Part shown: positions 10,801-20,800 of the stretch, one piece after another
How the letters are laid out: each line of letters begins with the position of its first letter
Position numbering within the stretch: position 1 is the first letter of the stretch
DNA from: Trogon surrucura
Lineage: Eukaryota; Chordata; Aves; Trogoniformes; Trogonidae
Assembly: GCA_020746105.1 (NCBI GenBank)
Contig: CM036629.1
Span: 8,893,501-8,957,500 of the forward strand
Direction of reading: 5' to 3'
DNA: 64,000 nucleotides
Notes under the pieces: model-generated
What the model was told of the DNA's origin: nothing
Database searches by the model: none
The model's input: the letters and a program-made list of their open reading frames with translations, nothing else
Program-made: the position numbers and the translations under genes

Positions 10801-10886
10801 CTCCGACGGGTCCAAAGCCCCCTGCCCAGACAGGAGCGCCGCGCAGAGCCCTGCGCATAACGCTTGTCCCACGCAAGCCCCGGTAG
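7818..10886 (+). CDS. FSIP2L: FSIP2-like protein (fibrous sheath-interacting protein 2-like), short form
   Basis: FSIP2 is a very large scaffold of the sperm-tail fibrous sheath that binds AKAP4. Coding exons: 7818-7913, 8230-8391, 8534-8623, 8908-9213, 9498-10886, all phase 0 with GT-AG borders, giving 680 residues. The first 116 follow the conserved FSIP2 N-terminus: LLDLPLGVKIPVLPSSKP, then FNLGDPYCRLLRTEYNSLHD, then GYVTNDGNVVCTLKEFNEYR. Human FSIP2 is about ten times longer, so nearly all of its repeat region is missing. The last exon holds five short amphipathic helices of related pattern (for example LVATVLEMLGKHM, IVASVLEWISR). The fourth coding exon is a duplicate of the start of the fifth. 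The Lys/Arg/Ala-rich linkers look disordered. The CRE/TATA promoter suggests spermatid expression. The symbol marks similarity only; it is a paralogue or a shortened orthologue. No frame break. Confidence 0.88.
8597..9776 (+). repeat. 590-bp tandem duplication inside the FSIP2-like gene
   Basis: Two copies of a 590-base unit lie head to tail (about 8597-9186 and 9187-9776). Each contains the 3' end of an exon coding for EKRARREE, its GTGGGC donor, the intron, the acceptor (ttcttttttcag) and the start of the next coding exon (ERH.QRPAKVKDAAKVLAP). The intron copies are close to identical; the exon parts differ more. The length is not a multiple of three, but frame is kept because both joints fall at phase-0 introns. 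Confidence 0.9.
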
Positions 10887-11019
10887 CCCACAAAGAGGAC
10901 GTCATCAGTCCAGAGGCTTGTGGGGGCTGTGCTGAGGAGCGGCTGTGTGGCATGAGAAGTGGAGAGCCCTGCGCAGCTCCAGCAGGCAGCCTGCACGCAC
11001 CTGACACCCCTGTGCTGGC

Positions 11020-11025
11020 AATAAA
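11020..11025 (+). terminator. Poly(A) signal of the FSIP2-like gene
   Basis: AATAAA lies 134 bases after the stop codon at 10884-10886, followed by a GT-rich stretch (cgtctgcttgtgcctgc). This fits a short 3' untranslated region. Confidence 0.75.
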
Positions 11026-11039
11026 GGGTTTCCTGGCAA

Positions 11040-11715
11040 GCGTCTGCTTGTGCCTGCTTTCCTTCACACCAGGCCCAGGCTGTGGGGGCCTGTCCCCTGA
11101 GGCCATGTGTCTCTTCTTCCCTCCTGCAGCCCCTGTCACTCACACTGAGACCCCATTGTACAGGGGATCTTCACTCGGGAGGCCAGAAGCAGCCAGCCTC
11201 GCTGTCTGCTCTAGCAAGCTGTGCTGCAGCGCTGGTGGAGGGAGGGAGGGCTCCAGCTCTAGGATCTCCGGGGAAGTTGTTTTGCTCCGGGAAGGCCTTC
11301 ATCATGCTTCAAGCCAACTGGGACAAAACCCCACATATTCTCCAGCTCACTCCTCTCTCCACCTCCATTTGCACAGTGATGTGGAGGGAGACAATTCAAC
11401 CAAACAGGCTTTGAGATGAAGGACAGGGAAGGTAATAATCTACTATTTAAGATGATGGATAAAGAACCAGAGAGACTTGGGGAGATGGACATGGATTCAA
11501 TTCACCACCACCATTTACGAAGGATAGAGGAATAAATACAACCCGATCTTAAATACACTCTGCCCCCGATACCTCCCATCTTCCTGGCTCTCTCCCCCCA
11601 CCATGCTCATCGGTGCAAGGGGGGCAGGGGGTGTGGGATGCAGCCCATCTGGCCATTTCTCATTGTCCGTGGCAGCTTCTCCTTGAGAAAGAGGGCTCCT
11701 TGCAGTCTCTCCTTC
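11040..11715 (+). other. Spacer without recognised genes
   Basis: No recognisable exon. Open frames up to 212 codons begin inside the FSIP2-like last exon on another frame or on the opposite strand and have no domain. I see no repeat family before the CR1 scrap at about 11720. Confidence 0.45.
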
Positions 11716-11719
11716 GTGC

Positions 11720-11793
11720 CACATGATGGGGTCCATCAAGGGTCGGTACTGGGACCAGCACTGTTCAATATATTCATCAACAGCCTGGGTGGC
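11720..11793 (+). repeat. CR1 reverse-transcriptase fragment
   Basis: A short stretch translates to GVHQGSVLGPALFNIFINSL, the CR1 reverse-transcriptase block just upstream of the catalytic Ala-Asp-Asp. Only about 25 codons remain, with no flanking CR1 sequence recognised. Confidence 0.75.
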
Positions 11794-12061
11794 AGCTTCA
11801 GCGGGCACGGTAGTGAGGAGTCAGTGTGGGCAGCGAGTGCTGCGTGCCGAGCATGCCATGCTCGCCCCGCATCTCCCTGGGCACTGACGCAGTGCGTGCA
11901 TAAGAGGAGTCCGGCCTCGTAGTCGGGCTCTGCTCAGCATGGCTTTGGCTGCTGGATCTTGGCAGCTCATTGCTGGGCCTTGCCCGCTGCTCTGCACGTC
12001 CCCAGACTGTCCTTGTCGCCTTGGCTGTCCGGTGGCTCTGTGGGATGAACTCGGAAAGAGA

Positions 12062-12587
12062 AAAGGAGAAGAGAGGAGAGGAGAGGAGAGGAGAGGAGAG
12101 GAGAGGAGAGGAGAGGAGAGGAGAGGAGAGGAGAGGAGAGGAGAGGAGAGGAGAGGAGAGGAGAGGAGAGGAGAGGAGAGGAGAGGAGAGGAGAGGAGAG
12201 GAGAGGAGAGGAGAGGAGAGGAGAGGAGAGGAGAGGAGAGGAGAGGAGAGGAGAGGAGAGAGAGAGGAGGGGAGAGGGAGAGGGAGAGGGAGAGGGAGAG
12301 GGAGAGGGAGAGGGAGAGGGAGAGGGAGAGGGAGAGGGAGAGGGAGAGGGAGAGGGAGAGGGAGAGGGAGAGGGAGAGGGAGAGGGAGAGGGAGAGGGAG
12401 AGGGAGAGGGAGAGGGAGAGGAGAGGAGAGGAGAGGAGAGGAGAGGAGAGGAGAGGAGAGGAGAGGAGAGGAGAGGAGAGGAGAGGAGAGGAGAGGAGAG
12501 GAGAGGAGAGGAGAGGAGAGGAGAGGAGAGGAGAGGAGAGGAGAGGAGAGGAGAGGAGAGGAGAGGAGAGGAGAGGAGAGGAGAGGG
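12062..12587 (+). repeat. Compound purine-only array: (GAGAG)n, (GGAGAG)n, (GAGAG)n
   Basis: About 525 bases contain only A and G on the plus strand. A pentamer block (about 12069-12268) is followed by a hexamer block (about 12275-12419) and a second pentamer block (12420-12587). Long open frames in all frames of this tract (Arg-Gly-Glu-Glu-Arg repeats, or Leu-Ser on the other strand) are artefacts of the repeat. Such tracts can form triplex (H-DNA) and vary in length. Confidence 0.97.
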
Positions 12588-12589
12588 TG

Positions 12590-13695
12590 AATTCCCTCCC
12601 TGCCCTCAGCTCTGGTCGCACCCTCGGCCTCTGCCCTGAGCAGCCATCACCACCGAGCTGGTGGCAGTGGCCTGGTGGCCAGGGAGCTTTCCCTGCCAAG
12701 ACCAGTTAAATTCAACTGATCTGCCGGGGCCACAGCAGCCCAGGTCCTGACCTGAATGGGGAGGGCACACCCCAAAACCGTGGAGCTAAGTCTAATGGGG
12801 CTGAGCTGGAGGGGCTGGCCCAGGGAAGGGCGCTGCAGGCACCACGTGTGCTGCGAGGTCTCGGCATTGGCTTGGCCCTGAAAAGCATCCGATGGGAGCA
12901 GTGGGTTGAGCTGCCCTGAACCGTGGGCAGCTGAGAGGTGGGTTTAGGCCTGGAAACGAGGGCTTGGGCCTGAAAACGAGGGTTTGGGCATGAGAAGGAG
13001 TTTTGGGCACGGGAAGAGCAGGCTGGGTGCTACAAATGGCACTCAGGGCCCTGAGAGCGAGGGGAAGCTCTTGGTGCCACCCTGAGCTGGTGCTGGTGCC
13101 CGGGAACTCCTGGCAGCAGCGACCTGCCCTGTCCTGCAGGACTGCCTGTCCCCTGAGGCAGGAGACCCCCTGGGCACAGCACCCACCTCGAGGAGGGAGG
13201 AGGCTCGTGGTCCCCTTCATTCCCAGCAGCGCTACACCCGATCAATTTTGGGGGAGACAGGAGTTACAGGGGTGTAAAACACTCCTGCGATCTGAGCGCG
13301 GCTGGGGAAGCCCCCGGGGTCCTTACCCAACTCCTACACAGCAGCCTGCTTCGCAGCCAGCTCCTCCTGCAAGGTGGCTACTCGCTCTTCCAGCAGAGAA
13401 GCTCCTGAAGCAGCACAAAACCTCGAGTAATTAAACAGCTCCTCAGAAAAGCTAAACCAAGGCGGCAGTGAACAGCCACGCTGTTGGAGATGAAACGTGT
13501 TCACTACAGAATGATAGAATTAATTGTGTGATTGCTTAAAATTAGAAAGAGTTGAAACTCATTTTATGAGTGACATCTATTGAAGCTTGAGGCTACAGAG
13601 TGTGGACTTGCAGAGAAATACTGCTGAGCTTGGGCTGGAGAAAGTTCAGCACAAATTAGAAAGAGAAGACAGCCCCATCTGTCAACACAAAGTAC
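12590..13695 (+). other. Spacer between the purine array and the SINE
   Basis: Low-copy, moderately GC-rich sequence. At 12948-13012 a short run of imperfect repeats of 'gggcctggaaacgaggg' type occurs. From about 13435 the sequence becomes AT-rich. No gene was recognised. Confidence 0.45.
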
Positions 13696-13698
13696 ATA

Positions 13699-13901
13699 AT
13701 AGAATCATAGAATCATAGAATCATAGAATGGCCTGGGCTGGAAGGGACCTTAGAGATCATTTTAATCCAGCCTCCCTGTTGTGGGTACGGACGCCACCTC
13801 TCGACTAGGTCAGGCAACACATGAGAACCGAACGGGAATCGAACCCGCGACCTTCGGTGTTTCAAACACCAACGCTCAACCCACTGAGCTAAACCGGCAT
13901 C
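13699..13901 (-). mobile_element. tRNA-Ile-like SINE with a CR1-type tail (TguSINE1-like)
   Basis: Read on the minus strand, a head at about 13901-13826 matches tRNA-Ile: a box A (TTTAGCTCAGTGGGTTGAGC) and box B (GGTTCGATTCC) flank a changed anticodon arm. A body of about 60 bases follows, then a CR1 3' end (TCTAAGGTCCCTTCCAGCCC) and four ATTCTATG-type repeats at 13730-13699. The tail should let CR1 reverse transcriptase copy it. The acceptor-stem halves no longer pair, so it is not a working tRNA gene. I know this architecture from zebra finch TguSINE1, so a songbird or relative is likely. Confidence 0.8.
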
Positions 13902-14223
13902 CACCAGATAAGAAAAGGAGGCCCCCCTGGTGACGGAGAGAGGATGTGATGAGGAGCAAGAAGATCCCACACCCAAACAGCACTATTGGACAGGTCATGC
14001 AAGGGGAGGCGAACTCAGACAAGGAGGGGGCGGTGCAAGAGCGTGGGCAGCCAGCTCCCCCCATCTGGGCTTAGTCTCACGGTGGGGAACAGCCCTGATC
14101 CCTGCCAAAATCAGGGGGCAAAGCCCCGTTCGTGGTGGTGGGACCGAGATTTGAGCATGGACTCTGTGTTTTCCCAGCAAATATCCCCAGGCCTGGGAAG
14201 GGGTGTTTGGAGCAGCGCTGTAC
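13902..14223 (+). other. Spacer where the 3' half of CCDC157 would be expected
   Basis: The last recognised CCDC157 exon ends with a good donor at 14223 (minus strand). No coiled-coil exon is seen between here and the SINE, or further down to the FSIP2-like poly(A) site. Confidence 0.5.
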
Positions 14224-16760
14224 CTCTCTGTAGGTCATCCTTGTCCTGCTCCAGCCTGGCTACAGCCTCTAAATGCTCCTTGGTCTTTGCTGCTAGGCTT
14301 ACTCAGCCTCTTTCCTCTGTCTCGCTTGGGCCTCCTTCTCTGCCTGAAGCAGCTGGGGGAAGCCCTTATCTTGTCTGCGCAGTTCGCTGTTCTCTTTCTG
14401 CAACTTCTCCAGCTGAGACTTCAGAGGGTCGATGATCTTCAGCATCATGCGGAGACATTTGTCCATGCACAAGAGGTCTCTGCTCTGCTTTGAGGCCCAG
14501 AAGGCCATGTCCCTTGCAGAGAGGGGACCTTGCCCTGGGGTCCTGTCCATCAGCTTCTGGAAGTTGCTGAGAGCCGAGGGGATGTTCTGGCTCTGGCAGA
14601 TTCTGACGATGGCTTTGCTGACCTGGCGGAGGATGGTCTGGGTGATGTCGCAGGTGTCGCAGGCTCCTGGAGGTGGCACAGTTGGCTGTGTGAGGACGCT
14701 GCGGCCGCTCTCAGTGGTTCAGGTTGTCAGAGGTGACAGTCGCCTTCATGGGGACGCTGAGGCTGCTCTTGGTGGCACAGGCTCCCTCAGGTGACATAGT
14801 CGCCTTCATGGGGATACTGCGACTGCTCTCAGTGGCACAGGCTCCCTCAGGTGACCCAGCTGCCGTCATGGGGACGCTGCAGCCGCTCTCAGTGTTTGTG
14901 TGGGCAGCCTTGGGCAGGGAGCTGCCTGAGATGTTGCCCTTTGGCATGTGGACGTGCAGTGACAAGCCGAGAGAGGTTAAACTGGGAATATCTATGGATA
15001 AAGTTCTTAGTTTTAAAGCATCCAGAGAGAAGAGTTTTGGCCACTTCAGATTTTGCAGACTGGAGAAGAGATGGCACTGCAATGGGCTGTTTTCTGCAAG
15101 CTGCTGCCTTTTGCTAGAGAGAGCACAGAACAAAACCGGGGCCCAGATCAGGCAGGAGTCGACTGCAAATGATCCAGCAGAGCCCAGAGACAGAGGTGTG
15201 AGTCATGAGGACAGGCCATCAGCCCAGGCAAGGGGTGACAAGGGCAGCTTGTCCTTCTCTTGGCAGAAGTTCCCAGAGCATGGTGTTTTTATCACAGATT
15301 ATTTCCCTGATTGGAGCCCGCTCAGCCTCACCAACAGTGGGGTGGGCAGAGCTACAGGGGCAGGTGTTAGAAGGAGGAGAATGTTTTTCCAAGAGATCAA
15401 TGCAGCCAAGCTCGCCCGTCCTGAGGTCCCGGCACAGGCCGGGAGAAGCATGGGTCCAGCAGCATGTCTGGGAGAGGCAGGTGGAGGAGGGAAGGGGCTC
15501 AGGTCAGGAGGGGACAGTGTGAGACAAATGTGTCCTGTCTGACACAGGAGTCAGCACTCAGAGGGTTGTGACCCAGGAGCACGTCTGGTGTGGGTACTGC
15601 CTGTGTCACGGGATGTCCCCAAGAAGGACCTTGACCCCAGCACAGCCCAAAATCATGGGGGTGGGACAAGGCCCATTCCCATAGCACCTGTACTCAGCTC
15701 GTGGGGTGTTGGGGCCCCCAAATGCTCCACCTTGGCCAGGAGCTGCTGGTAGGAGGCCCCCAGTTTCAGCACGCTGCAGCAGGATGTCTTGGCTGTCAGC
15801 CCTGTGGACATGCGGGGTCCCACTGGCTGCGCTGGGGGGATGGCTCGCTCGCTGAGCAGGTTTTCTGCGTAGCTGGTGAAGTTCTGGAGCAGCAGCAGCA
15901 GCCTTTTTGTAAAGAAACAAAACAGAGCTCAGATCAGCAGAGTATTTGTAATGCGAAAGGGGTGCATTTGGCACAGGAGGGTGGGTATCAGTGCTCCTGT
16001 GACCCCCCCCCCCCAGGGCTGAATGGCTCCACGGAGCACTATCTGGTGGGATGCAAATCCCCCTGCAATCTGCAGGACGCGGGCTGTGGACCCTGCTGGC
16101 AGCCAGCCACATTTCCTTTGAAATGGAGGCACATTTATTTAACCCAGGTTGCAAAAGGCACTTCTGCCTTGCAAGCCTGTAGATGCAGCCCTCTCCGAGT
16201 GTTTCCAAGGTTTTGGGGGTCAATTTAAGGAGGCTGCCCCCAGGTGCCCTGTGCGGCTCCTCTGTTCCTCTGTGGGCAGCATCTGGCCGGTAGCTCTGAG
16301 CTCTGAGCTCTGTGCCGGGAGAGGAGCTGGGCTTTTACACTCGCAGTGCAGAGCTGCGGAGCGTGAGGCGGAGGTGCCGGCACAGCGCTCCTCGGCAAAC
16401 GTGTAGGAAAAAAGAACCCAGAGCCGCTGCACGGACTGCCCTCCTGTGCGGGGAGAAGAAGCTGCTGTGCCAGCCCAGCTTCTCGGAAGAGGGCGCTTGG
16501 GGCTGGCTGTGCCCGTCTATCAGCAGCTCCAGCAGCATCACGTGCGAGCGCTGGGCGGACTCAGGGTCGCTCTCGGTGTAGCTGTACCGCTCCAGCAGCT
16601 CCGCCAGCTCCAGGTCGCAGGACAGCTGGTTCGGGAACTTCCACGAGGGGAAGTGCACAGCCCCGACCCTGGAGGAGACCTCGGCGATGGCCGCCTGCAG
16701 GTCGCTCAGGTCGGCCCACAGGCTCTCCATGCCGCGGGGGAGGCCCGAGAGCTGGGCCAT
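14224..16760 (-). pseudogene. CCDC157: CCDC157-like gene, 5' part, disrupted
   Basis: CCDC157 is a coiled-coil protein important in sperm formation. Exon 1 (16760-16513) encodes 82 residues close to human CCDC157: MESLWADLSDLQAAIAEV, then VHFPSWKFPNQLSCDLELAE. Exon 2 (15902 to about 15688) continues in phase with LLLLLQNFTSYAENLLSERA and IPPAQPVGPRMSTGLTAK. A later exon (to 14303) has the CDTC block (ACDTCDITQTILRQVSKAIV) and the start of the coiled coil. Signs of decay: the exon 1 donor reads GCACAG instead of GT; the segment before the CDTC block (14720-15130) is in a different frame and holds tandem repeats; a TAA at 14300-14302 interrupts the coiled coil, which resumes in another frame (KEHLEAVARLEQDKDDLQ, to 14224); and no further exons follow, although the human protein is about 750 residues. 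Introns are kept, so it is not a retrocopy. Assembly errors could explain single-base breaks, less easily the missing half. Confidence 0.7.
14725..14895 (-). repeat. About 60-bp tandem repeats inside the CCDC157-like gene
   Basis: Three near copies (14732-14791, 14792-14852, 14853 onward) share 'cttcatggggacgctg', 'gctctcagtggcacaggc' and 'tccctcaggtgac'. Translated on the minus strand they read SVPMTAAGSPEGACATES, SIPMKATMSPEGACATKS and SVPMKATVTSD. One unit is two bases shorter than its neighbour at the join (gtgacagtcgcc against gtgacatagtcgcc), which shifts the frame relative to the CDTC exon. Confidence 0.75.
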
Positions 16761-17650
16761 GCTGACCCGGGCGGCGGGACCCGGCCCGTGGGCTGCAAGG
16801 GTCCTCTCGGGCCGCAAGGGCTGGGGGACAGCCCCGGGGGGCGGGGGGCTGGAGGGGGACCGGCACCGCAGCACCGGCGCTGGGGGACCCCAGGAGGGGC
16901 GGGGGGGCTTCTTAAGTGCCGAGGGACCGAGGGGTCCCGGGGAAGGATGCGCAGGGTCGGGCCGGAGCCCGCGGGGGGTCGCTGAGAGGAAACCACCACC
17001 GGTCGCGTCCCTGCCGCCGCGTCCAGTTGCCGAGGCAACGGCTCGGGCCACGCCCCTTCGCGGAGGCCACGCCCCCTCCCGCGCGCCTGTTCGCTCCGCC
17101 TCGCGCTGCTCCTCCCGCAGCGCCCGGCTCCGCCCCCGCCCCCCCCCCACCGAGCGCTGCCCGGGGTGCTGCCCGCCGCGCGCGCGCTCTTCCCCTCTCC
17201 TCCGGCGCGGCCGCTGCCGGCTCGAGGCCGACGCCCTCCCGAGGCCGCCGCGCGTCGCTTCCGCTTCCGGCGCGCTCTTCCGGCACGGCAGCACCCGGCC
17301 AGGGATCGGCCGCGGCGGGGAAGCTCCAACCGCGGCCCGGGCAGCGCCGTGCCCGCCGGAGCCGAGCCAGCCGTGCCGCCGGCGCAGCCCGCGCCGCCCG
17401 CCCAGAGCGAACCGGTGCGGGGAGGGGGGGGGGGGTGTGTTGTTCCGCCGTCGAGGCCCGGGCCGGGCCGAGGCGCGGGGCCTGTCCCTGGCGCCCCCCG
17501 GGACCCGCCGGGCGGGCCGGGTGCTGTGGGGCTGGGGGCGGTTTCCCCGCGCTGTCCGCCCGCGGGACTGCAGGAGCCGCTTCGGGCCCGGGGCTGCCGC
17601 GGCGCTGCCGGGTTCCCACCCCCAGCAAAGCAGCGCAGGGGCTGTCACAC
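16560..17650. promoter_or_regulatory. CpG island, likely bidirectional promoter
   Basis: About 1.1 kb of very GC-rich, CpG-dense DNA covers the first CCDC157 exon (minus strand) and extends to the start of a possible plus-strand unit at 17653. It has no TATA box at either side. Long open frames here on both strands (up to 444 codons) follow from lack of stop codons in GC-rich DNA. In mammals CCDC157 is head-to-head with SF3A1; I do not find an SF3A1 first exon here. Confidence 0.65.
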
Positions 17651-17843
17651 ACATGAGCGGTCGAGACAACTCGGCCTCAGGGTTCCAAGAGAACGACTGT
17701 CACCGTGGTGTTGCCTCAACCTCCAGCTCCTCAAGATGCTGCTGTTCTGAGGGAATGAAAAGTAAAAAAGTTGTGGAACCTTTCTCTTGTATGGAAAATC
17801 CCGTTGCCAGCGGTCAGTGTTCACAAAGACGACAGAGGAGTCT

Positions 17844-20800
17844 TCATAGAATCAGAGAATCCTAGAACAGTTAAGGTTGGAAAAGACCCTTGGGATCATC
17901 GAGCCCAACCATTAACCCTACACTACAAGTTCGTCCCTAAGCCATGTCACCCAACACCACATCTAAGCGACACTTGAACACATCCAGGGATGGCGACTCA
18001 ACCCCCTCCCTAGGCAGTCTGTTCCAGTGTCTGACCACTCTTTCCATGAAGAATTTCTTCCTAATGTCCAGCCTAAACCTACCCTGTTGCAACTTGAAAC
18101 CATTCCCCCTGGTTCTGTCCCTAACAACCTGTGAGAAGAGACCGGCACCAACCTCTCTACAATGTCCTTTCAAGTAATTGTAGAGCATGATGAGGTCCCC
18201 CCTCAGCCTCCTCTTCCTTGAACTGAACAGTCCCAGCTCCCTCAATCGCTCCTTGTAAGATCTGTTCTCCAGGCCCTTCACCAGCTTTGTTGCCCTTTTC
18301 TGCACTTGCTCCAGCACCTCGAGATCTCTGCTATACTGAGGTGCCCAAAACTGAACACAATACTCAAGGTGTGCCTCACCAGTGCTGAGTACAGGGGGAC
18401 AATCACCTCCCTACTTCTGCTGGTCACAAAATTTCTAATACAAGCCAGGATGCCGTTGGCCTTCTTGGCCACCTGGGCACACTGCTGGCTCATATTCAGC
18501 TGGCTGTCCATCAGAACACCCAGGTCCTTTTCCGCCAGACAGCCTTCCAGCCACCCTTCCCCAAGCCGGTAGCGTTGCATGGGGTTGCTGTGACCAAAAA
18601 GCAGGGCCCTACACTTGGCTCTGTTGAAATGCCTGCAGTTGGTCTGGGCCCATCCATCCAGTCTGTCCAGGTCCCTCTGTAGAGCCTTTCTACCCTCCAG
18701 CAGATCGACACTCCCTCCCAGCTTGGTGTCATCTGCAAACTTGCTGAGGATGCACTCAATTCCCTCATCTAGATCACTGATGAACACCAAGCCCTGAGGG
18801 ACACCACTCGTGACTTGCCGCCGACTGGATTTAACTCCATTGACCACAACTCTTTGGGCCCGGCCGTCCAAACAGTGTTTCACCCAGCAGAGTATGTGCC
18901 CATCCAAGCCACGGGCAGCCAACTTGGCCATAAGGATATTGTGGGGGATGGTGTCAAAGGCCTTACTGAAGTCCAGGCACACTACATTGACAGCCTTTCC
19001 CTCATCCACTAAGCAGGTCACCCTGTTATAGAACGAGATTAGATTTGTCAAGCAGGATCTGCTCCTCATGAATCCACGATGACTGGGCCCAATCTCCCTG
19101 TTGGCTTTTGATGGCTCTTGAGATTATTTGTTCCATCACCTTTCCTGGCACTGAAGTAAGACTGACAGGTCTGTAGCTACCAGGATCCTCCTTCCTGCCC
19201 TTCTTGAAGATGGGCGTTACATTCACCAGCCTCCAGTCCACTGGGACATCCCCAGTTAACCAGGACTGCTGAAAGATGATGGAGAGTGGCTTGGCAACCA
19301 CATCTGCCAGCTCCCTCAGCACTCTAGGGTGTAATCCATCAGGTCCCATGGATTTATGAGGATTCAGCTTATGAAGCAGATCCATAACCAATTCCTCCTG
19401 GATTATGTAGGTCCTATTCTGTTCCTCATCCCTTTCTTCCAGCTCAGGGAGCTGTGTGCCCAGACAACAGCTGATCTTACTGTTGAAGATTGAAGTAAAG
19501 AAGGCATTAAGCACTTCAGCTTTTTCCATATCCGTGGTCACCGTGTTTCCCTCTGCATCCAACAAGGGATGGAGATTCTCCCTAGACCTCCTCTTAGTGT
19601 TAATGTATTTATAGAAACTTTTCTTATTATTCTTTACCACAGTGGCCATGTTTAGTTCTAGTTGGGCTTTAGCCTTTCTAATTTTCTCCCCGCACAGCTT
19701 CACTTCTTGTTTCTAATCCTCATAGCTTGCCTGGCCCCTCTTCCATAGGCCATAAACTCTCCTTTTGTTCCTAAGTTCCAGCCAAAGCTCTCTGTTCAGC
19801 CAGGCTGGTCTCCCTCCCTGTCGGCTCGTCTTTCGTGACTTGGGTATAGTTAGTTTGTGCACCTTTAAAATTAATTCTTTAAAGTATGTCCAGCCTTCCT
19901 GGGCTCCCATGCCCTCCAGAACAGCCTCCCAAGGGACTCCCTTAACCATGGACCTGAAGAGACCAAAGTCAGCCCTCCGAAAGTCCAAGATGACAATTCT
20001 GCTGAGCCCTCTCCTTACCTCACTAAAAATGGAGAATTCTAACATTACATGATCACTTTGTCCAAGACAGCCTCTAACAGTTACGTCCCCTACAAGACCT
20101 TCTCTATTAACAAGGAGCCAGGTCCAGGAGTGCACTTCCCCTCGTCGGCTCCGTCACCATCTGTGTCAGGAAGTTATCTCTCACACACTTAGGGAACCTC
20201 CGGGACTGATCCCTCTCTGCTGTATTATATTTCCAGCAGATGTCTGGGAAGTTAAAATCCCCCATGAGAACAAGAGGTAGAGTCCATGCAACTTCACCCA
20301 GTTGCCTATAAAGTATCTTACCTATTTCTTCATCCTGCTTGGGTGGTCTGTAGCAGACTCCCATGATCATGTCAGTCTTGTTGGCTTTTCCTTTGATTCT
20401 AACCCATAAGCTCTCAACCCTGTCATCACATTGATTAATTTCTAAGCATTCATATCCCTCCCTAACATAGAGGGCCACCCCACCACCTCTCCTACGGCAT
20501 CTTTCTCTTCTGAAAAGCTGATATCCATCAACTGCAGTACTCCAATTGTGTGAGTCATCCCACCACATTTCTGTTATAGCAACTACATCATAGTTCTCCA
20601 TCTGCAGAATGGCCTCCGGTTCCTCCTGTTTGTTACCCACGCTGCGTGCATTAGTGTAGATGCACCTCAGCCGGGTCACCTTTTGTAAGGGAGAAGCCCT
20701 AATACCTTCCTGGTGATACTCGGATGTTTCCACAGTAACTGACCTCTCGACAACCCTTGTTTTCTGTCTGCAACTTGATGTGACATTTTGATCATTAGCT

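Noticed and set aside
11939-12709. Open frames of 206-292 codons over the purine array
   Set aside because: They are translations of the pentamer and hexamer repeats, open in several frames on both strands.
13826-13901. tRNA gene on the minus strand
   Set aside because: The two halves of the acceptor stem do not pair, the anticodon loop does not fit its body, and it is fused to a CR1 tail, so it is the head of a SINE.
17651-17812. First exon of SF3A1
   Set aside because: The position beside CCDC157 suggested it, but the translated sequence does not resemble the proline-rich SF3A1 N-terminus.
16335-17865. Open frames of 392 and 444 codons on opposite strands
   Set aside because: They overlap a CpG island where stop codons are rare. 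Only the CCDC157 first-exon part (16760-16513) has homology.
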